DNA from: Ottelia alismoides
Lineage: Eukaryota; Streptophyta; Magnoliopsida; Alismatales; Hydrocharitaceae
Length of the DNA: 64,000 nucleotides
Assembly (NCBI GenBank): GCA_037367405.1
Contig: JAZKJV010010758.1
Coordinates: 248,001 to 312,000, forward strand
Direction: 5' to 3'
Positions 58,839 to 64,000 of the stretch are shown here, in pieces. Under the pieces are notes generated by a model that ran no database searches, was not told the DNA's origin, and was given only the letters and a program-made list of their open reading frames with translations. Each line of letters opens with the position of its first letter. Within the stretch, counting starts at the first letter, position 1. The position numbers and the translations under genes are program-made.

Positions 58839-60484
58839 GTTTTTCTTCGGTGAAGAGCTCCGGGAAAGGGGATGGTTATGGTTGGGGGGAAGGAGGGAGC
58901 ATGGTTGTCTCAGTTAGCTTCTCTTCATCATCAATCTCTCCCTCAATTTCGATTTGATACTCTAAAGCTAGTGGTCTGGTGAAGGCAGAAGTTGTTTTCC
59001 CGTTTCTCAGAGTGACTACATTAGCAGAGTGGATTGCACAGGGTGGAGTTTTGAAATTTACTAGTATCCTAGGTGCTTGTTATGTACTCCCTTGATTTGT
59101 CCTAGGAGATGTGAAAAATCCCTGATTTTGTTTTTGAAAACCAGGTGGTGAGGTGAAAGATCCGGCAGGTGGTTGAGTTTAAAGTACTCCAGAAGAACTA
59201 GCCTTGTTGGTGATGGGATTGGGTAGAGATTGAGGTGACAAGGCTGGGATGTATGATATGATCTCAGCAAATTACTGGGCATTTTCAGAGTTGGCTTGCA
59301 GTTGAGATTCAGTGGCCTATTGTTGTGCTATGGCAAGTTGTTGTATAGCTTGAGCCAAGGCATCAAAATTCACAGCAGTGGTGTGTGGTTAAGTCACTCG
59401 TAGTGCCATAATTTTTCTGGGTTGGATGTGATTTTGGAAATGATAGTTGTGTTGTCCATTCCATCCATTATTTGATTGTTCTCCCCGTCCTACATTTTGG
59501 GTGTTTGAATATGCCCCTCCTTGATTTCTTTGTACCCAATTCACAGTCTTAGGGGCCATATCTTGATTATCAGTGAATGAGATGTGGTCAATTTCTTGAA
59601 CGATGGGATTGTTCATAGCCATTTTTCCTATGGCTTGGTTCATAAGGCCCATTTGGTTGGAGAGGGTTTCCCATTTATCATGTTTTTCTTTGGATAGGTC
59701 ACTAGTAGATCTCTCATGATCGATTATGTTGACTGATCGCATGTTCCCATTGTATTGTTCAATGGAGGAACTATTCACTGAATTATCAGCCATATTTTCA
59801 AATAAAGTCCAGACAAAATGTTCATCACAGCTGATATAGTTTCCATCGCAGGAGCCATCAATCGCTCTCTTAAATGATGTATCTATGCCCTCATAAAATA
59901 TATGAACTATCTTCCATTTGGGGATTGCATGATGAGGGCATTTGAAGTTTCTTAAAACGCTCCCATACTTCATGTATGGGTTCTTTGTTCCTCTGGGTGA
60001 ATGATGATATGGCTTGTCTCAGGGTGTTTTTTCCTATTGGGAAGTATTTATTGATGAAGGCTTCCCTTAAGATATCCCAGGAAGTGAGAGAAGTCCCATA
60101 ATTCCTAAGCCATTGGAGTGCTCTATCTTTTAGTGAGCATGTGAAGGCCTTCACGTAGATGTATTCCTTATATACCCCAGGGATGCTTATTGTGTCACAT
60201 GCCGAGCGGATGTTTTGGATGTGAAGAAAGGGGTCTTCATTTTCATTCCCATAGTATTTCGGAATCTAGGAGAGGGATGCTTGCTTAATCTCAAAATCTC
60301 CTACCTCAGGTGGAATCTGAACCCAATGGATTACATCTTCTGCAGCAGGGTTATAATGTGTGCTGATGGGTGGTCCCCTTTTCAGAGGAGCTATGACTCG
60401 GCAAATGGTTGCATTTTCCTCCCTCAGAAGTTGCAGTTGTTGGAGGATGAGATCCATAGGGTTTGGTATGTTTTCTTCTCCCAT
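58839..60484 (-). pseudogene. E6 gag
   Basis: Starts MGEENIPNPMDLILQQLQLLREENATICR at 60484, breaks near 60266, resumes with FTCSLKDRALQWLRNYGTSLTSW and AFINKYFPIGKNTLRQAISSF (59891-60154), then IPKWKIVHIFYEGIDTSFKRAIDGSCDG and a long Asn/Gln-rich tail (59389-59973). The middle is the retrotransposon gag capsid domain (W-L-R, F-I-N-K-YFP). No CCHC zinc knuckle seen. 58839-59380 is low-complexity remnant with stops. Confidence 0.82.
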
Positions 60485-61437
60485 GTTTCCTAGGTCAGGT
60501 GAATTCTCAGGTTTCTAAGTTAAAGGAGATGGGTTGGATTTTAATTTATAAACTGGGTTGTAATCTAAAGGTTGTTGTAATGGATTTTACAGATACCTAC
60601 GACCTAGCATACACAGCAAGAAACACTAGACAAGTTGTTGATTCACCAACTCACACAAAAATTACCGCGGGAGCAGTTATCTTTTCAATTTTAATTTAAT
60701 GATTCATCTAATGTTATTAGAGAATTTAAGAGTCCTTAATGAAGAGGTGGGTGAGGAAGATTGTAAGAAATCGATGTCCTAATCCGGCTGGGGGATCCAG
60801 GGTACGGTACTCAGATCGAGGATATGTTCTTCCCACAAGAATTTGTGCCCAACACGTCGAGGAGTTACGATTTCTCTCTGCAATCCCACATAGCACCAGG
60901 ATTTTTGTCTATATCCATGGGTTCTATGTTCTTGTGATTTTTATGTCAATCATGTGCATCAAACAAACATTCAGAATTTTGTCCACTTTGGCTCGGGCCA
61001 CTACTGTGATCTTTCAAGCTTATCTTCTTAATGTGATCAAGCACAATTTGGTGATCTTGGGATTACGTTATCAGAGGGAGAAGACCACAGAGATGATGCA
61101 AAGAAGAAGTCTTTTTTTAATTTTTTTCGGTTTTAATTCAAAGCACAAACAAATGCAGAAATTTAGAAACCTAAGATGCCTAAGAGAAAGAAAAGCTCAC
61201 AGTGCCTGTACTTCTGGCTCTAATCCGTAATATTTTGTCCTGCTGATGGCGAGCTTTTCCGAGAAGGAGGGAGGAGAAAATAATACAAATTACAGATTTG
61301 CAAAAATAAAATGCATGAAAAGACAAGTAGTTTTTTTCTTTTTGAAGCCTAAGTACCTGCAAAACAAAAAAAATGCATGGATTAGATAATTGAAAATAAG
61401 TTAAAATGAAGAAGAAAAAATTGCAAATGTTGCCTAC
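60485..61437 (-). other. E6 untranslated leader
   Basis: No gene on the element's strand. A 163-codon open frame on the opposite strand (60739-61230) has no recognisable motif and is antisense to the leader. Confidence 0.6.
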
Positions 61438-61455
61438 TCCCTGGCAACGACGTCA
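61438..61455 (-). promoter_or_regulatory. E6 primer-binding site (tRNA-Asp type)
   Basis: Minus strand TGACGTCGTTGCCAGGGA, three transitions from the tRNA-Asp complement, three bases from the LTR end at 61459. Confidence 0.87.
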
Positions 61456-62589
61456 AAATGTTGAGTCAATTTTACGTGGTTTAAAAAGTTGATTTAATAA
61501 AGTCGTTTTTTTCCCACGATAAGTCGACATCAAGCAAATAATATTACAACTACGAGCACAATGAATGTATGCAAAAAGTATGCGGCAAGTAGAGGATCGA
61601 ATCCACGAGGACCAAGCAAGTTCGTAATTTTAATTCGACATTTAACACATGAAATGACAAGTGAAATAGTATAGATGCAATTTGGAAAAAGAATGCTTCA
61701 AAGATGTGGAATCTAATTAATAGAGAAACTAAAGGCTACGCTTGGAATACTTGAAATAAAGGAGAGTTCAAGGGCTTGAATGCAATTGACAAATAAATGA
61801 AGATAAACAAATAAAGAGAGAGAGAGAGATAATGTCCTTCTCTTGCATGGGTGGGATGGTGCAGCCTGGACGATCACCGGCATGCGGTGGCTATTATCAC
61901 GTGGAGGAGGGTTGCGCATTGGAGGCGGGCTGGGAACGAAGGCGTTGCTACTTGTCGTGCACGTAGCAACAATGCGGGCTGGAGAAGAAGTTCTGCGCAC
62001 AATGGCATGCTGACTAAAGGAGAGGAGGAGGATGCGCGTAGGTGGGGTGCGCGGTTGGTTGTCGGTGGTTGAGATGCACAGAGGAGAACGATGATGTGCG
62101 TGAGGGAGCTGGTGGCTGGACGAACGCTGGTGTGCGATGGCGCACCGGAGGAGCGGCTGGAGTGCAGAGGAGGAGGACGTGTGAGGGGGGTGGAGTGCGT
62201 AGGTGGGGCATGCGTAGGTGGGGCACGCACCGATGCACGGTGGCTGTGCTAGAGGATGGTGGTGCACTGGAGGCGCACTGCTGGCTGGTCGAAAGCGTGC
62301 AACAGAGGATGATGGTGCAAAGGAGGACAATGGCTGGACGCGGACCTGTGCACGGCTGTAGACGATGATGCGTGCAAGGGGGTCGTTGGAGGATGGTGGC
62401 TGGTGGCGCACAGAATAGCTCAGCGGAGGAAGATGGTGCGTTGGAGGCACACCGCTGACTGCTGTAGTCGAGGACACGCGCGAGTAACTGGAGGAAGACG
62501 GTGGCCAGTGGCGCACCCACTAGCTGTTGTAGACGACGGCGCGTGGGGAGTCGCGCTGGACACTACACCTTTGTCTGCATGAGAGAAGA

Positions 62590-62620
<31 letters not shown>

Positions 62621-62684
62621 GAGTAAAGAGAAGAGGAGGAGCCTATTGTCGAGTATGGGGAGAGAGGAAGAGGGTGCGTGAGTA

Positions 62685-62700
62685 GGTCCTTTTTATAGCC
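62685..62700 (-). promoter_or_regulatory. E6 LTR TATA box (5' LTR, genomic promoter)
   Basis: Minus strand GGCTATAAAAAGGACC. This copy would drive element transcription toward the PBS at 61455. An inverted repeat AGCCAC..GTGGCT overlaps its upstream edge. Confidence 0.75.
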
Positions 62701-62710
62701 ACACCATGTG

Positions 62711-62878
62711 GCTACTTCTAAAAAAAGGGTTTTGTTTTTTAATGTTTTTCATGGGATTAATTTATGCGTGGGGAAGGTGTAAACATGGGGAAGAGCTACT
62801 TCTCAAAAAAAGGGTTTTGTTTTTTAATGTTTTGCATGGGATTAATTTATGCATGAGGAAGGTGTAAACATGGGGAAG
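62711..62878 (-). repeat. 84-bp tandem duplication in E6 5' LTR U3
   Basis: Two copies starting GCTACTTCT at 62711 and 62795, differing at a few bases. The left LTR has one copy (about 52927-53010). Confidence 0.8.
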
Positions 62879-63300
62879 AGATGTATGTGGGGCTCAACTC
62901 TCACGGGGAAATGCTTGGTTATTTTGCAAAAAACTACCTTCCCAATTTCTATCCAATAACAAATGTTAAGAGAAACAATATAATGTTCTTTGGTTGTGTG
63001 TAACTCCAATGGATTATATTCTCTTACTATGATTTAGTTGATGCAGATAAATATTTAAACTTTGGTGATTAACAAGGATGATTATAGAATAGAGATCATT
63101 TTGAATTAATTCATCTTGATATATTTCGTCGAGAAATATCAATTTATACTTCAGTTAACCGTATTCTTTACGCGATTTTTTGTTGTGCGCATGGGATTAA
63201 TAAGATGCCATTTATGTGAAATTGGTTTAAATATATCAATCATTAAGGTTGGTCTTCACATATTTTGAGCATGTTATAACCATATATAATGTAATCATCA

Positions 63301-63305
63301 TCTAC
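63301..63305. repeat. E6 target-site duplication, right (TCTAC)
   Basis: Exact match to 51725-51729. Confidence 0.93.
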
Positions 63306-64000
63306 CCACACCCACCTCCACCTTTGTATTTTCTATCTTGACATCCACCCGAGACTGAACTATTGGAGTCATCTTTCATGGAGTCCACCCTTGAGCACTT
63401 GACCCAGATGATGGATCTTATGAGATTCAGGATTGACAACCTCACTAGTATAAATAAGAGCGACCATGATATTCTACCATTTAATGATAGGGGTTCATTC
63501 GAGGGTTTCCATGAGAGCTTGCAATCACCAAAAATACAAAAAAAATGAGAAAAATTTGAAAAACACAAAAACAGTTCGGGAGACCTCTGGTTGAGTTAGA
63601 CTGTGAGGAAATTTTCAACCTGCCAGATCCTTTGACCACAAATCTATTCACACCCTATCCCACATTTGACCCCGAGGATGCTGCTGTACAGACTACTCTT
63701 GGCATTCCTCACGTAAATGTTGATTCCGATCTTCTCCCTTGTATGGAGGAGGTCCAAAATTTGAAAAAAATATTGACTGAACCCGAAGTGGTGGCCACCA
63801 TACATGAGATCATCCGTGCCCCACTTCAGTCGGCCATGACCGATTTATCTACTCATCTTCATAAGAAGAGAAAGCGGATGAGCATATCTGAGCATCTCAT
63901 CTTGACCATGGCTACTGCCCACGCCATCACTCATCGTCCATCTTCTAGGAAAAGGAACATTGCCACACCTCTTGTGAGATGCACCATCTCTGAACATTTA
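63306..64000 (+). pseudogene. E5 protease-type ORF, continued after E6
   Basis: Resumes the E5 reading frame interrupted at 51729. ELLESSFMESTLEHLTQMMDLM matches the ILESPFMISTLETLNQMMEH segment of E2, followed by NLPDPLTTNLFTPYPTFDPEDAA, ILTEPEVVATIHEIIRAPLQ and a KKRKRMSIS-type basic patch. The window ends just before the protease active site. Frame break near 63546. Confidence 0.8.

Larger units (their letters stand above)
61459..63300 (-). mobile_element. E6 5' LTR (1842 bp)
   Basis: Same TG...CA boundaries as 51730-53432. Longer by 139 bases, mostly from an 84-bp tandem duplication (62711-62794 / 62795-62878) upstream of the TATA box and ~45 extra bases near 61770-61820. TATA at 62685-62700. 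The GC-rich block is open for 267 codons on the minus strand (61713-62516), but the left LTR copy of that frame is broken. Confidence 0.94.

Noticed and set aside
60739..61230. 163-codon plus-strand open frame
   Set aside because: Antisense to the E6 leader, no recognisable domain, no counterpart in other elements.
61438..61455. tRNA-Asp gene fragment
   Set aside because: Only the 18-base 3' end complement is present and it sits at the LTR boundary, so it is a primer-binding site.
61713..62516. 267-codon reverse-strand open frame
   Set aside because: It lies in the GC-rich repeat block of the E6 LTR; the same block is open in several frames on both strands, and the matching frame is broken in the other LTR (52039-52786).

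Overview
This window looks like plant nuclear heterochromatin: AT-rich DNA made up of nested, decayed LTR retrotransposons. I see no ordinary host gene, tRNA, rRNA or CRISPR array. Every recognisable coding remnant is Ty3/gypsy (Metaviridae-type) gag, aspartic protease, reverse transcriptase, RNase H or integrase, in the order PR-RT-RH-IN. There is no chromodomain. The primer-binding sites resemble the complement of plant tRNA-Asp (TGGCGCCGTTGCCGGGGA), and the RT remnants carry the FLDGYSGYNQ / YPFGTYAFRRMPFG style. Together these suggest the Athila/Tat side of the family. The species cannot be named from the sequence.

Layout, using my own names. E1 (+, 1-6991) is a partial 5' LTR, PBS, leader, a decayed protease-containing ORF, a 3' array of hairpins plus purine tracts, and a 3' UTR cut at 6991. 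E2 (+, 6992-21004) has two ~4 kb LTRs around a 6 kb interior that codes for a novel N-terminal region fused to a protease and has no RT, RNase H or integrase. E2b (+, 21005-22969) is a second copy of that interior using the right LTR of E2 as its 5' LTR, broken off inside its ORF. E3 (-, about 23067-38551) is a pol-bearing element with a truncated 3' LTR and a 3.4 kb 5' LTR. It abuts E4 (+, 38552-46428), a 5'-truncated pol-bearing element whose 3' LTR is cut at 46428 by E5. E5 (+, 46429-51729, resuming 63301-64000) is another protease-type element like E2. E6 (-, 51730-63300) is a complete pol-bearing element inserted in the E5 ORF, with an exact 5-bp target duplication TCTAC.

The elements fall into two classes that share terminal signals: pol-bearing (E3, E4, E6) and protease-only (E1, E2, E2b, E5). 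The protease-only class lacks enzymes for its own copying, so it presumably borrowed them from pol-bearing relatives. The most interesting material is non-coding and structural: (i) a leader hairpin whose stem differs between elements but stays paired; (ii) an array of 4-6 hairpins, each followed by a polypurine tract, in the 3' region of E1-E4, with compensatory stem changes; (iii) a last hairpin and purine tract beside the 3' LTR in E2, E3, E4 and E6; (iv) a 28-bp perfect palindrome centred on CACGTG in the E2 LTRs. All similarity statements are by eye; no alignment or database search was run.
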